Source of the DNA: Niallia taxi
Lineage (GTDB): Bacteria; Bacillota; Bacilli; Bacillales; Cytobacillaceae
Assembly: GCF_004005475.1 (NCBI RefSeq)
Contig: NZ_RZTZ01000004.1
Coordinates: 248,001-312,000, forward strand
Reading direction: 5' to 3'
DNA: 64,000 nt
This document shows, one piece after another, positions 17,547-26,288 of this stretch. The notes beneath the pieces are model-generated. The model was not told the DNA's origin. It ran no database searches and saw nothing but the letters and a program-made list of their open reading frames with translations. A program made the position numbers and the translations under genes. How positions within the stretch are numbered: the stretch's first letter is position 1; each line of letters opens with the position of its first letter.

Positions 17547-18344
17547 ATGAAATCTGTAAAGGCAGCTGATAACATGAAAAAAACAGCAAAATACCAAACC
17601 TGGATTCGAATTTATAAGCTTCTTATTTTTTTAATTATTTCACTTCTTTTTCTTTTGGGTACATTATTACCTATTTCTTTTTTTTTGCGAATTCTGTCAG
17701 GGATTTTAGCCTTGCCGTTTTTTTATATTACCTTTATCCTTACTTATTCTCTATATCAATTTTCAGCGTTCGGAGGAAATTATCAGTCAAAAATACATGA
17801 TTTAATGGTTGCCAAGGTGAATTGGGACGGAGAAGGGAAAATATTAGATATTGGAACAGGCAGTGGTGCGCTAATTATTAAGCTTGCAAAGACCTTTCCT
17901 AAATCCTGTTTAACCGGAATTGATTATTGGGGCGGTAATTGGGAGTATTCTAAAGCACAATGCCAGCAGAATGCTGAAATAGAAGGGGTCTATAATAGAA
18001 TTGAATTTATAAAAGCAAGTGCTGCAGTACTTCCTTTTAAAGATGCTGAATTTGATTTACTCGTAAGTTGTCTTACATTTCATGAAGTAAAAGATAAAAG
18101 CAATAAAACGGAAGTATTAAAAGAGGCGTTGCGGGTGTTAAAACCAAGTGGTGAATTTATCTTTTTAGATTTGTTTGCAGATGAAAAAATATTTGGAGAT
18201 CAAAAAAAGCTCTTAAATGACTTAAGAAAAAATGGTATATCTGAATGGGAAAGCTATAAACTTGCTGATGAAATGAACTTGCCAAAGCTCTTATTAAACA
18301 AAAAAGTATTAGGTAATGCCATGATAATAATTGGTAGAAATTAA
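17547..18344 (+). CDS. membrane-anchored class I SAM-dependent methyltransferase
   Basis: Up to 265 residues. Two hydrophobic helices (about 24-42 and 45-70) precede a Rossmann methyltransferase domain with motif I ILDIGTGSGA (about 99-108), acidic GIDYWGGN, a PFKDAEFDLLVSCLTFHE motif and RVLKPSGEFIFLDL. An N-terminal hairpin anchor on a methyltransferase suggests a lipid or other membrane substrate. The start is uncertain: ATG at 17574 (MKKTAKYQ) has a weak AAAGG upstream and is a good alternative. It may be co-transcribed with the kinase before it. Confidence 0.8.
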   Translation: MKSVKAADNMKKTAKYQTWIRIYKLLIFLIISLLFLLGTLLPISFFLRILSGILALPFFYITFILTYSLYQFSAFGGNYQSKIHDLMVAKVNWDGEGKILDIGTGSGALIIKLAKTFPKSCLTGIDYWGGNWEYSKAQCQQNAEIEGVYNRIEFIKASAAVLPFKDAEFDLLVSCLTFHEVKDKSNKTEVLKEALRVLKPSGEFIFLDLFADEKIFGDQKKLLNDLRKNGISEWESYKLADEMNLPKLLLNKKVLGNAMIIIGRN

Positions 18345-18465
18345 AAGGGTATTAATGTAATGATATATTTTACTTTTCATACAGTAATAAACATCAAAGG
18401 TTCGTTACATACTAACATTAAGCCATTGTTATAAGGGTATTAAAAGATGTTAGAGTGTGATACAT

Positions 18466-18996
18466 ATGGAAAAAAGCAAAACGGCATTATTAATTATTGA
18501 TTACCAAGTTGTAGACTTTAATAGAACCGAAGCACTATATAAAAGTGAGGATTTTAAAAATAATATTAAGTCATTGGTAACAAGTGCCCGTAAAAAAAAC
18601 ATCCCTATTTTTCTAACGAAACATAATGGTAAATTAGGCAGCCCAAGTCAAAAAGGATCACCTGGCTGGTCCATTCATCCTTCTTTGGAGCTAAAGGGGG
18701 ATGAAATTATTATAGAAAAGAATTATCCGGACTCCTTTCAACAAACAAACTTAGAAGCGCAGTTAATGTTAAAAGATATTAATCATCTTGTGATTGCTGG
18801 TCTTGAAACAGAAATATGTGTCGACTCAACTTGTCGTCAAGCGTATAGTAAAGGATTTGCCGTTACTATTGTTAAAGATGGTCATAGTACATATGACAGT
18901 CAAAATATCGCTGCGGAGCAAATTATTATGCATCATAATAAAGTGTTTAAAGATTGGTTTGCAAATGTTATGGATACAAACCAGATTGAATTTTAG
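18466..18996 (+). CDS. isochorismatase-family cysteine hydrolase
   Basis: 176 residues of the isochorismatase/nicotinamidase fold. Catalytic triad Asp12 (LLIIDYQ), Lys85 (IIEKNYPDSF) and Cys118 (LETEICVDST), with the cis-peptide-like block VIAGLETEICV. The family hydrolyses nicotinamide, isochorismate, N-carbamoyl compounds or related amides; none is indicated by context. The ATG is preferred over an upstream in-frame GTG, although neither has a strong ribosome site. Monocistronic with a terminator 90 bases on. Confidence 0.85.
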   Translation: MEKSKTALLIIDYQVVDFNRTEALYKSEDFKNNIKSLVTSARKKNIPIFLTKHNGKLGSPSQKGSPGWSIHPSLELKGDEIIIEKNYPDSFQQTNLEAQLMLKDINHLVIAGLETEICVDSTCRQAYSKGFAVTIVKDGHSTYDSQNIAAEQIIMHHNKVFKDWFANVMDTNQIEF

Positions 18997-19088
18997 TGTG
19001 TGCGATATATTTTTCGATTAGCGTTAACAAAATGGGCAAAAGGATATTAACTTTTTGAAACCTTGCATTTTGTATTAAATCCTTCAGC

Positions 19089-19111
19089 AGCTGCCTTTAG
19101 CAGCTTTTTTT
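19089..19111 (+). terminator. intrinsic terminator of the isochorismatase-fold gene
   Basis: Stem AGCTGC/GCAGCT, 5-nt loop, then seven T residues. Confidence 0.8.
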
Positions 19112-19165
19112 ATGTAAATAAAAATGGTTGTAAGTAGCTCCTTAAAAAAGAACAATACACATGTA

Positions 19166-19315
19166 CTAGCAAGTTCCACTAGGAGTGATTTCAGAAACAT
19201 GAACTAATTTAATAGAAAACGGATTCTTTTTAATCTCTACGTAACCGCTATCATAAATGTATACAATTTCGTATTTCTCGGAACAATGTAGTACCTTTTC
19301 TCCTAATTTAAGCAT
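19166..19315 (-). CDS. small hypothetical protein (49 aa)
   Basis: MLKLGEKVLHCSEKYEIVYI starts a compact beta-rich protein reminiscent of a small SH3-like barrel (alternating strands, GYVEIKKNPFSIKLVHVSEI). AGGGAGA lies seven bases before the ATG; the frame extends further upstream but has no other ribosome site and turns into low-complexity Phe/Asn. No family recognised. Confidence 0.6.
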   Translation of the reverse strand: MLKLGEKVLHCSEKYEIVYIYDSGYVEIKKNPFSIKLVHVSEITPSGTC

Positions 19316-19764
19316 ATGAGCACTCTCCCTCTCTCTTTTATTAATAGAATTACATATTCCTATTCGTTTTGCAAAAGTATTTTTATTTAGTAAAAAGAAG
19401 GAGAAGAATAAGTAATTATTGATAAATTTTCCAAAAAAATTATTCACTAATATTTAGTGTGTGGGTATAGTAGAAAGTTCATGTCGAGTCTACTTTTATA
19501 TTTGTGAATAGTTGGTAACGGTTTTGGTGATTTGTAATAAGTGATGGATCATGGGATTCCTTAATAGAAACGGTACAAAATAGATTAAGGAAAGAACCTC
19601 CATACTGCCAGGAGCTATAACGCACGCAAGTTCTAAAAGCTAGCCAGCGTTTGCTCCTACATTAAAAGAGTATGACGTTTTTACAGAGGGATTTAATAGT
19701 AAATTATAAAGGTGAAATATTTTACCAGTGTATTCTTCTTATGGCTCTTTAAGGTTAAAGCATC
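19316..19764. other. intergenic region, nothing recognised
   Basis: About 450 bases without a defensible coding frame or hairpin with T tract. Confidence 0.4.
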
Positions 19765-20403
19765 CTAATTTTTTATAACAACTAGTCCCATTAAGGATGC
19801 AAACTGGATAGCTTGCTCAGTTGAAACAATACAGCCATTTAAATTATCTATGGAAATGATAAGTGATTCAAACTTAGATGAACTTATATCTATTCCTTTT
19901 AGCAATGTTTGTTCAAAATTCGCACCATTAAGATCGCATAGTTCGAATTCCACGTTCTTTAGTTTGCACTCATATAAATCAGTACTTCTTAAAACTGCTT
20001 CTAGAAAAACTACTTTTTCTAGCTTTGAATGTCCAAAAGCAGCCATATTTAATATCGAGTTTTCAAATTTTACATTGCCAATACTAGATTCTGAAAATGT
20101 GGTGCCTAATAATTTGCAGTTTATGAATTCTACTCTGTGAATAGAAGATCCACTTAGATTAGCATTAGAGAAATCGCAATTCTCGAAACGAACATCGGTA
20201 ATGCTAATATTACTAAAATCAGTATGATTGAATTTGCAATTTTTTATGATAGCTTTCTCAAGGCGGACGCGATAAAGGGATTCATTTGTAAATTCTGAGT
20301 TTGTTATTGTACACATTTCAAGGATTGGATCTTCTTCGTAAAATATATCACTAAATTTCTTATCAGATAACTCTAACGAAATTTTGGGTGCTGTAATTTT
20401 CAT
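19765..20403 (-). CDS. pentapeptide-repeat protein, Qnr-sized
   Basis: About 212 residues built almost wholly of pentapeptide repeats with the A(D/N)LXX-type pattern every fifth residue (for example FENCDFSNANLSGSSIHRVEF, CDLNGANFEQTLLKG), predicting a right-handed quadrilateral beta-helix. Length and full coverage match Qnr/MfpA-type gyrase-protecting proteins, but many such proteins have no known role and resistance is not claimed. The start MKITAPKIS follows AGAAGG by 8 nt; an ATG eight codons upstream lacks a site. Monocistronic. Confidence 0.8.
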   Translation of the reverse strand: MKITAPKISLELSDKKFSDIFYEEDPILEMCTITNSEFTNESLYRVRLEKAIIKNCKFNHTDFSNISITDVRFENCDFSNANLSGSSIHRVEFINCKLLGTTFSESSIGNVKFENSILNMAAFGHSKLEKVVFLEAVLRSTDLYECKLKNVEFELCDLNGANFEQTLLKGIDISSSKFESLIISIDNLNGCIVSTEQAIQFASLMGLVVIKN

Positions 20404-20539
20404 AAAGTAAACCTTCTTTCTCTTCATTAATATTTAAGAAGTTAACTAGCGAAAAGTATAGCATATTCAAAATTACCTAGCTAATGATATTTTTGTTTGG
20501 GAAGGTTTTCAATAATAGTAACTATGACCCGAAATCCCA

Positions 20540-20695
20540 TTAATTTTTAAGTCTATACGCTCTCCGTTCAGCATATTCCGAACAAGGGAGACAAACATTA
20601 ATTAATTTTCCTTCTTTATTATAATAGGCTCGTAATGGCTTTGTGTTTCGTTTGCAAATGGTACATTTACGAAAAAAAAGATTAAACAATCTCAA
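20540..20695 (-). CDS. small double-CxxC (zinc-ribbon-like) protein
   Basis: A 51-residue basic protein MRLFNLFFRKCTICKRNTKP... with two CxxC knuckles (Cys11/Cys14 and Cys35/Cys38) separated by 20 residues, followed by SEYAERRAYRLKN. This is a classic four-Cys zinc-ribbon spacing, probably nucleic-acid or protein binding. GAGGTGA lies before the TTG start. The sequence looks well conserved in kind, but I know no assigned function. Confidence 0.7.
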   Translation of the reverse strand: MRLFNLFFRKCTICKRNTKPLRAYYNKEGKLINVCLPCSEYAERRAYRLKN

Positions 20696-20717
20696 TGTAT
20701 CATCACCTCATTTTAAT

Positions 20718-20843
20718 ATGGATATATTACTATATGCCTCTAGAATGTGGCGGTTAATGGATGAAACGAGCAGAAACGGATACGATAATTTTTTTTTTAT
20801 GATGGAGCCTTGCTGCTTGCCTTGGGAATATCATTATAAATAG
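20718..20843 (+). CDS. doubtful 41-residue peptide
   Basis: MDILLYASRMWRLMDETSRN... to a TAG eleven bases before a strong terminator. The terminator position argues for a transcript here, but there is no ribosome site. It may instead be the 3' part of an untranslated RNA or a remnant. Confidence 0.25.
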   Translation: MDILLYASRMWRLMDETSRNGYDNFFFMMEPCCLPWEYHYK

Positions 20844-20853
20844 TATGCTGATG

Positions 20854-20902
20854 CGGCTTGAACCCTGAATTTTCCGCTGTTCAAGCCGTTTGTTATTTTT
20901 TT
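20854..20902 (+). terminator. intrinsic terminator
   Basis: 10-bp perfect stem CGGCTTGAAC/GTTCAAGCCG with a 15-nt loop and a T-rich tail (TTTGTTATTTTTTT). Confidence 0.75.
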
Positions 20903-21321
20903 GTATTATTATCTTTACAAGAACAACATATAGAGGGTACTTAAGTATGGCATGATAAGTATGTCGTTCTTAAGAGCTGTGTTTACCATGCAAAGAATAG
21001 TAATATCTGCATGTTATGTTTATTATATAACCTTAAGTGATATCAAGAATGAATGATAATAATTGCATAGGGGAAAAATAAAAAGGTTCTCTAAAATGAT
21101 AACCCAGCTTACGTGTGAAACACATTATTATTTAAGCCAATGTAATTGAAAAAATCACGGAAGAAATTATTGGCATTAAATTGCTGTAATTAAATGTTTT
21201 AGCCGAAGAAGAAGAGCGAAATATCATTTAAAAATATAGGGATTTCCTATGTTGAGGGCTACTCGTCTCCGTAATATTAGGAGTAATTTATAATTAAATT
21301 AATTATTAAAGAATATTTTAT

Positions 21322-21350
21322 TTGATTATAAATAGTGATTATTTTATAAT
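21322..21350 (+). promoter_or_regulatory. sigma-A promoter of ahpCF
   Basis: -35 TTGATT, 17-bp spacer, -10 TATAAT. It is the best promoter match in the 500 bases before ahpC and gives a leader of roughly 85 bases. Confidence 0.7.
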
Positions 21351-21361
21351 ACTAATTATAA
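21347..21361 (+). promoter_or_regulatory. PerR-like box at the ahpCF promoter
   Basis: TAATACTAATTATAA matches the 7-1-7 Per box TTATAATnATTATAA at 12 of 14 defined positions. It overlaps the end of the -10 and the start point, the place where a repressor would block initiation. PerR control of ahpCF is well established in Bacillus. Confidence 0.65.
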
Positions 21362-21444
21362 CTTGGTGTTGTTGAGTGGAAATTAATTTTTAAATTAATA
21401 TATATCAACTTTTCAATAACCTATTTTAAGGAGGAAATTTTTTT

Positions 21445-22008
21445 ATGTCATTAATCGGTAAAGAAGTCGCAGCATTCTCAGCAAAAGCATTCCACAACGG
21501 TGAATTCATCGATGTTTCTGAACAAAACTTAAAAGGTCAATGGAGTGTAGTTTGCTTCTACCCAGCAGATTTCACATTCGTATGCCCAACTGAATTAGAA
21601 GACCTTCAAAATCAATATGGTGCTTTGAAAGATCTTGGAGTAGAAGTTTATTCTGTTTCTACTGACACTCATTTCACTCATAAAGCATGGCACGATCATT
21701 CAGATGCTATCGGAAAAATCGAATACATAATGATCGGTGACCCATCTCAAAAAATCTCTCGCATCTTTGATGTGTTGAATGAAGAAGAAGGCCTTGCTGA
21801 TCGCGGTACTTTCATCATTGATCCAGACGGCGTTATCCAAACAGTTGAAATCAATGCAGACGGAATTGGCCGTGATGCAAGCACACTTGTAAACAAAATT
21901 AAAGCTGCACAATATGTTCGTAACAATCCAGGTGAAGTTTGCCCAGCTAAATGGCAAGAAGGTTCTGAAACACTTAAGCCAAGCCTTGATCTTGTAGGGA
22001 AAATCTAA
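21445..22008 (+). CDS. ahpC: alkyl hydroperoxide reductase peroxiredoxin subunit AhpC
   Basis: 187 residues, typical 2-Cys peroxiredoxin (AhpC/Prx1): peroxidatic Cys47 in DFTFVCPTE, resolving Cys166 in GEVCPAKW. It reduces H2O2 and organic peroxides in the cytoplasm and is re-reduced by AhpF, encoded 12 bases downstream. Codon usage is noticeably biased toward favoured codons, as expected for a highly expressed gene. The PerR-like box upstream predicts peroxide induction. Confidence 0.98.
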   Translation: MSLIGKEVAAFSAKAFHNGEFIDVSEQNLKGQWSVVCFYPADFTFVCPTELEDLQNQYGALKDLGVEVYSVSTDTHFTHKAWHDHSDAIGKIEYIMIGDPSQKISRIFDVLNEEEGLADRGTFIIDPDGVIQTVEINADGIGRDASTLVNKIKAAQYVRNNPGEVCPAKWQEGSETLKPSLDLVGKI

Positions 22009-22020
22009 GGAGTGTCATCA

Positions 22021-23550
22021 ATGATATTAGATGGGGAGATTAAAGCACAATTAGAACAATATCTTCAGCTGATGGAAGGCGACGTTTTACTAAAGGTTAG
22101 TGCAGGCACTGATAAAGTATCTAGTGATATGCTTTCCTTAGTAGATGAATTGGCTACAATGTCGTCAAGAATTAAAGTGGAAAATACTACTTTAGAAAGA
22201 ACACCAAGCTTTAGTGTTAACCGTATCGGAGAAGATACTGGTGTCATTTTTGCTGGGATTCCATTAGGCCATGAATTTACTTCATTAGTTTTGGCACTGC
22301 TGCAGGTGAGCGGGAGAGCTCCTAAAGTAGACCTAAGCTTGCTTGATCAAATTAAGAACATTAAAGGCGAATACCATTTCGAATCATATATCAGCTTAAC
22401 TTGCCACAACTGTCCAGATGTTGTCCAAGCATTGAATGTGATGAGTATTTTTAATCCTCAAATATCACATACAATGATTGACGGTGGAGCTTTTAAAGAG
22501 GAAGTTGAAAGCAAGGATATTATGGCAGTGCCAACTGTTTTCGTTAATGGCGAACCATTCGGCAGCGGCCGTATGACATTAGAAGAAATTCTTAATAAAA
22601 TCGGCAGTGGTCCAGATGCTTCAGAGCTTTCTAATAAAGACCCTTATGATGTATTAGTTGTCGGCGGCGGTCCAGCTGGTGCAAGTGCAGCTATTTATGC
22701 AGCACGTAAAGGTATACGCACAGGTATTGTAGCTGAGCGCTTTGGCGGACAAGTTATGGATACTTTGGGCATTGAAAACTTCATTAGTGTGAAGCATACG
22801 GAAGGTCCGAAGCTTGTAGCAAGCCTTGAGGAGCATGTGAAGGAATATGGCATCGATGTTATGAACTTACAGCGTGCTAAACGTTTAGAAAAGAAAGATT
22901 TAATTGAATTAGAGCTAGAAAATGGAGCTGTTCTTCAAAGTAAATCTGTCATTCTATCTACAGGAGCTCGTTGGAGAAATGTTAACGTGCCTGGAGAAGC
23001 TGAATTCAAAAACAAAGGTGTTGCTTACTGCCCTCACTGTGACGGACCATTGTTCGAAGGAAAAGACGTAGCTGTTATCGGCGGCGGTAACTCAGGTATT
23101 GAGGCTGCAATTGATTTAGCAGGAATTGTTAAGCATGTTACAGTGCTTGAATTCATGCCTGAATTAAAAGCAGATCAAGTATTGCAGGATCGTTTATACA
23201 GCCTACCAAATGTAACAGTATTAAAGAATGTACAAACAAAAGAAATTACCGGTACTGATAAAGTTAACGGCATTTCTTATATCGATCGCGATACAGAAGA
23301 GGTTCACCATGTTGAGCTTCAAGGTGTGTTCGTTCAGATTGGTCTTGTGCCAAATACTGACTGGTTAGGTGACACGATTGAACGTACTCGATTCGGTGAA
23401 ATCGTTGTTGATAGACACGGATCTACAAACATCCCTGGAGTATTTGCTGCTGGAGATTGTACAAACAGTGCATATAAGCAGATAATTATTTCCATGGGAT
23501 CAGGTGCTACTGCTGCATTAGGAGCATTTGATTATCTAATCCGCAATTAA
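22021..23550 (+). CDS. ahpF: alkyl hydroperoxide reductase flavoprotein subunit AhpF
   Basis: 509 residues: N-terminal tandem thioredoxin-fold domain with redox pair CHNC (Cys128, Cys131), then FAD-binding GGGPAG (about 215-220), thioredoxin-reductase-type CPHC (Cys337, Cys340), NAD-binding GGGNSG, and [10 protein letters not shown] at the C-terminus. It transfers electrons from NADH to AhpC. The ATG eight bases after AAGGAG is chosen over a GTG three codons earlier that overlaps that site. Second gene of the ahpCF operon; a strong terminator follows. Confidence 0.98.
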   Translation: MILDGEIKAQLEQYLQLMEGDVLLKVSAGTDKVSSDMLSLVDELATMSSRIKVENTTLERTPSFSVNRIGEDTGVIFAGIPLGHEFTSLVLALLQVSGRAPKVDLSLLDQIKNIKGEYHFESYISLTCHNCPDVVQALNVMSIFNPQISHTMIDGGAFKEEVESKDIMAVPTVFVNGEPFGSGRMTLEEILNKIGSGPDASELSNKDPYDVLVVGGGPAGASAAIYAARKGIRTGIVAERFGGQVMDTLGIENFISVKHTEGPKLVASLEEHVKEYGIDVMNLQRAKRLEKKDLIELELENGAVLQSKSVILSTGARWRNVNVPGEAEFKNKGVAYCPHCDGPLFEGKDVAVIGGGNSGIEAAIDLAGIVKHVTVLEFMPELKADQVLQDRLYSLPNVTVLKNVQTKEITGTDKVNGISYIDRDTEEVHHVELQGVFVQIGLVPNTDWLGDTIERTRFGEIVVDRHGSTNIPGVFAAGDCTNSAYKQIIISMGSGATAALGAFDYLIRN

Positions 23551-23555
23551 ACAAT

Positions 23556-23596
23556 AAAAAACTGTCGACAAATTACGTTTGTCGACAGTTTTTTTG
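23556..23596 (+). terminator. intrinsic terminator of ahpCF
   Basis: 12-bp perfect stem ACTGTCGACAAA/TTTGTCGACAGT, 5-nt loop, flanked by A and T runs. Also usable by the convergent gene. Confidence 0.9.
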
Positions 23597-23610
23597 CTAT
23601 TTTCCCCATT

Positions 23611-24087
23611 TTACTGCTTTTGTATACTATTTTTGCTTCTTTCAACAAGGTATTGTAACAAATACAATAGCGGTGCTTTCATAAAGAAATAGATAAAAAA
23701 CTGGATATTGTTAAAGCGAACTAATGTGTAGTATTTCAGTTTTTTTGCAGCAAAAGTATATGGAAATGCAAAAAACGCATGTATAAGCGCATTGATTAAC
23801 ATAAACTTCTTGAAATTCCCATAGGAAATCTTTAATGTCCACATGCTAATAAAAATAAATGGACCAGTATTAAAGGGCAATTCATCCACAACATAAGTGT
23901 TTGGCTTATTATAAAACACCCACCACTTGCGATCTTTTCCAACCTTCGCGTGCAAAATTTCCATAATACCGATTATTATGGTAGCCGGAAGAAATCTTTT
24001 TATATTTTTAATACCAATAAAATACAGTGACAACCAGGAGATTGTAACCATACAAATATTAAATATTGTTTGAATCTTAAATGACAT
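23611..24087 (-). CDS. hypothetical polytopic membrane protein
   Basis: 158 residues with about four hydrophobic helices and a conserved-looking central loop KWWVFYNKPNTYVVDELPFN that is rich in aromatic and charged residues. Proteins of this size and loop occur widely in Bacillaceae without assigned function (compare CBO0543-like families; I am not certain of membership). GAGGA lies 8 nt before the ATG. Monocistronic, convergent with ahpCF. Confidence 0.65.
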   Translation of the reverse strand: MSFKIQTIFNICMVTISWLSLYFIGIKNIKRFLPATIIIGIMEILHAKVGKDRKWWVFYNKPNTYVVDELPFNTGPFIFISMWTLKISYGNFKKFMLINALIHAFFAFPYTFAAKKLKYYTLVRFNNIQFFIYFFMKAPLLYLLQYLVERSKNSIQKQ

Positions 24088-24512
24088 AGTTAAATCCTCA
24101 CATCTTTTTATTATTAGGATTGTTTTTTTTTGCCTTTATTATGCATGGAAAGATCATGTAAGATGAGAAATAATATCGATACAAATGGGAGGCTTAACAT
24201 TAAAATTTTCTGTTGAGACATTGTTTAAATGAAATCATATCTAAAAAAGATATAATAATGAAATTTTTAAAAAAAAAATGAAACTTTTCTTTAAGAAAAC
24301 TCGTTTTTTATAATATAGATACAGGCAGTATTCCATTTATTTTTCTCTCTTATATCACACACATTGTAGGAGAGTATTTCATTCGTTTATTGCTATTAAA
24401 GAGTAGATTTTTATATACACACTTTTAAAAAAAGATGGAACTTCAGTACAAGAAATACTATTAATAGGTAATCAATTGTTTTTTACTTCCACAAACAACA
24501 ACCTTCTACTAG

Positions 24513-24535
24513 TTAAACTAAATACTTTAGTTTAA
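24513..24535. repeat. 23-bp perfect palindrome
   Basis: TTAAACTAAA, TAC, TTTAGTTTAA: 10-bp arms with a 3-base centre. A candidate operator, about 330 bases before the deacetylase gene. Confidence 0.5.
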
Positions 24536-24735
24536 GAATAGTCCATTGGTGATACAGAAATTATTTCTAAAATATGCTAAAATATTACATAAACATAAGG
24601 GAGTTAAGTTATTTTTAGATACATAGAAAGAATTAAGGCAAGTACCATTAAATTTTAAAAAATGTATGCTGCAAGAAACAGAATGAAGTGTTTGTTTTTA
24701 CTTTTATCTTTATAAATTAAAGTTAATTTTAAAAG

Positions 24736-24780
24736 AAGGTCAAACAATTTCTTATTTTGAGTAGTTGTTTGCCTTTTTTT
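24736..24780 (+). terminator. terminator-like hairpin
   Basis: AAGGTCAAACAA pairs with TTGTTTGCCTT with one bulge, followed by a seven-T run. No coding frame lies immediately upstream. Confidence 0.5.
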
Positions 24781-24868
24781 ATTTTGGTGTTTTTTGTTAA
24801 TGGGAAAGGGAAAAGAGAAAAGATACATATTGTCATAAGTTAAAAGATAGAAAGAGAAGGGCAGTAAA

Positions 24869-26002
24869 ATGAAAAAAATCAAAGTTATTGTATTTTGTAT
24901 ATTAGCCATATTATTAGTTTTAGTCATGGCCGAAAAGAATAGAATATTATCAAGTGACACTGCGCCAAAACAAATGGAAGAAGACACAATGACAAGTAAA
25001 CACGATGAAGTACAAATAGAGGGAATTAATAACGCTGAAAATACGACTGAAAATAAAAGTGCTGAAAATACAAAGGAAGAAAATGAGGATGTAAAGCCCA
25101 CAGAAGAAAATCAGAAAGAAAAAACAGCAGAAGAAAAACAGGATGAACAAATAACAAAGGATAAGCAGGAAGAAAAGACAATAGAGGATAAGCAGAATGA
25201 AAAGACGACAGAAAATAAACAGGACGAAAAGGTAACAGAAGAAAAACAGGAAGATAAGACTACAAATGATACAAAGCAGGAAGAAAAAGTAACAGAAGAC
25301 AAAGCGGTTGAAAAACCAGCTGAGACTAATAAGAGTAACAATGCAACAGAAAATAAAAAGAATGAAAAAACCGTTTATCTTACTTTCGATGATGGACCTA
25401 CCGCTTCTTCTTTAGAAATATTGGATATTCTCGACAAGTACAAGGTTAAAGCAACATTCTTTATGTTAGAGCCGGAAATGAAGGCATTTCCTGACGCGGT
25501 AAAACGGACTGTGAAGGATGGGCATGGAGTTGGTTTGCATGGTGTTACACATGATGTCAGCAAATTTTATCAATCACCAGAATCTGCTTTAAAGGAAATG
25601 CAAACTGCTCAAGAAACATTACTGAGCATAACAGGTGTTAAAACAAATCTAATCCGCACACCATATGGCAGCATCCCTTATTTAACAGATTCATTTAGAA
25701 AGGTTTTACGTGATAATAAATTTATCTTATGGGATTGGAATGTGGACAGCGATGATTGGAGTGCTTCTAATAAAAATTATGTCCAAGACGTAATTGACCA
25801 ATTAAAAACGTTAGATCCGTCTAAACATGCTCCGATTATTTTAATGCATGATAGAAGTGGGACTGTCGCACAACTCCCTGAGTTATTAAATTATTTACAA
25901 AAAAACAACTATCAAACAGAAATAATTGATAACGAGCTTGAGTCATATAGTTTTGAGTGTCATGATCGTTGTTATCCACATAATAGCAGCAAAGCTCAAT
26001 AA
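24869..26002 (+). CDS. membrane-anchored polysaccharide deacetylase (NodB domain)
   Basis: 377 residues: N-terminal anchor or uncleaved signal (6-20), a highly charged Glu/Lys/Thr/Gln linker of about 130 residues with degenerate repeats such as EKTTENKQDEKVTEEKQ, then a NodB domain (167-355) with all carbohydrate-esterase-4 motifs: TFDDGP (172-177), His224/His228 metal ligands (HGVTH), RTPYG (263-267), DWNVDSDDW and LMHD (325-328). Probable action: deacetylating peptidoglycan GlcNAc or MurNAc outside the membrane, with the linker spanning the wall. The Cys-containing tail ECHDRCYPH is unusual. AGAAGGG precedes the ATG. Confidence 0.88.
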   Translation: MKKIKVIVFCILAILLVLVMAEKNRILSSDTAPKQMEEDTMTSKHDEVQIEGINNAENTTENKSAENTKEENEDVKPTEENQKEKTAEEKQDEQITKDKQEEKTIEDKQNEKTTENKQDEKVTEEKQEDKTTNDTKQEEKVTEDKAVEKPAETNKSNNATENKKNEKTVYLTFDDGPTASSLEILDILDKYKVKATFFMLEPEMKAFPDAVKRTVKDGHGVGLHGVTHDVSKFYQSPESALKEMQTAQETLLSITGVKTNLIRTPYGSIPYLTDSFRKVLRDNKFILWDWNVDSDDWSASNKNYVQDVIDQLKTLDPSKHAPIILMHDRSGTVAQLPELLNYLQKNNYQTEIIDNELESYSFECHDRCYPHNSSKAQ

Positions 26003-26036
26003 TATCCTTCATGCAGTTTGAATATTAAATACTTAT

Positions 26037-26070
26037 GCAAAGCCACTGCCTTTAAGGTAGTGGTTGTTTG
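26037..26070 (+). terminator. probable terminator of the deacetylase gene
   Basis: CCACTGCCTT/AAGGTAGTGG hairpin with a short TTGTTTG tail, 40 bases past the stop. The weak T tract lowers confidence. Confidence 0.5.
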
Positions 26071-26146
26071 CATTATGTGATTAAGGGTTTTTTATAGGTG
26101 TGTAAAATGGGTAGCTGACTATTTTTTAATTATTTAAAAGCTCCCA

Positions 26147-26175
26147 TTGACTCCTTTGCTACTCGGTGCTACAAT
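26147..26175 (+). promoter_or_regulatory. sigma-A promoter of the PadR efflux cassette
   Basis: -35 TTGACT, exact 17-bp spacer, -10 TACAAT. The predicted start point lies just before the first ACTGAATA box. Confidence 0.7.
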
Positions 26176-26187
26176 ATAGCTGTAATC

Positions 26188-26264
26188 AGTAATACTGAAT
26201 AGCTAACAAAATGCTGTTCGGTATCCTTTTTATTATAGTACTAAGTAACACTGAATATAAGTCA
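26188..26264 (+). promoter_or_regulatory. candidate PadR operator boxes
   Basis: AGTAATACTGAATA at 26188 and AGTAACACTGAATA at 26244 differ by one base. The second lies inside a 27-base unit (26238-26264) that recurs with three changes upstream of the ABC genes. Placement downstream of the promoter fits repression by the PadR protein encoded next. Confidence 0.6.
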
Positions 26265-26288
26265 CACAAAATAGAGGAGGCGCTGAAC

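Larger units (their letters stand above)
20903..21444. other. intergenic region leading to ahpC
   Basis: The first 400 bases show no coding frame. The last 120 bases hold the ahpC promoter and a PerR-like box, listed separately, and an AGGAGG ribosome site at the end. Confidence 0.5.
24088..24868. other. long AT-rich intergenic region
   Basis: About 780 bases with no defensible gene. It holds a 23-bp palindrome at 24513 and a terminator-like hairpin at 24736, both listed. The latter suggests a short untranslated transcript or the end of a lost gene. Confidence 0.45.

Noticed and set aside
21335-21361. TTATAAT-ACTA-ATTATAA as a Per box
   Set aside because: The half-sites are spaced 7-4-7; the overlapping 7-1-7 reading at 21347-21361 fits the consensus better and is reported instead.
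25111-25341. Repetitive Ser/Val/Phe/Cys-rich frame on the minus strand
   Set aside because: It is the complement of the Glu/Lys/Thr/Gln linker repeats of the deacetylase, not a separate repeat protein.
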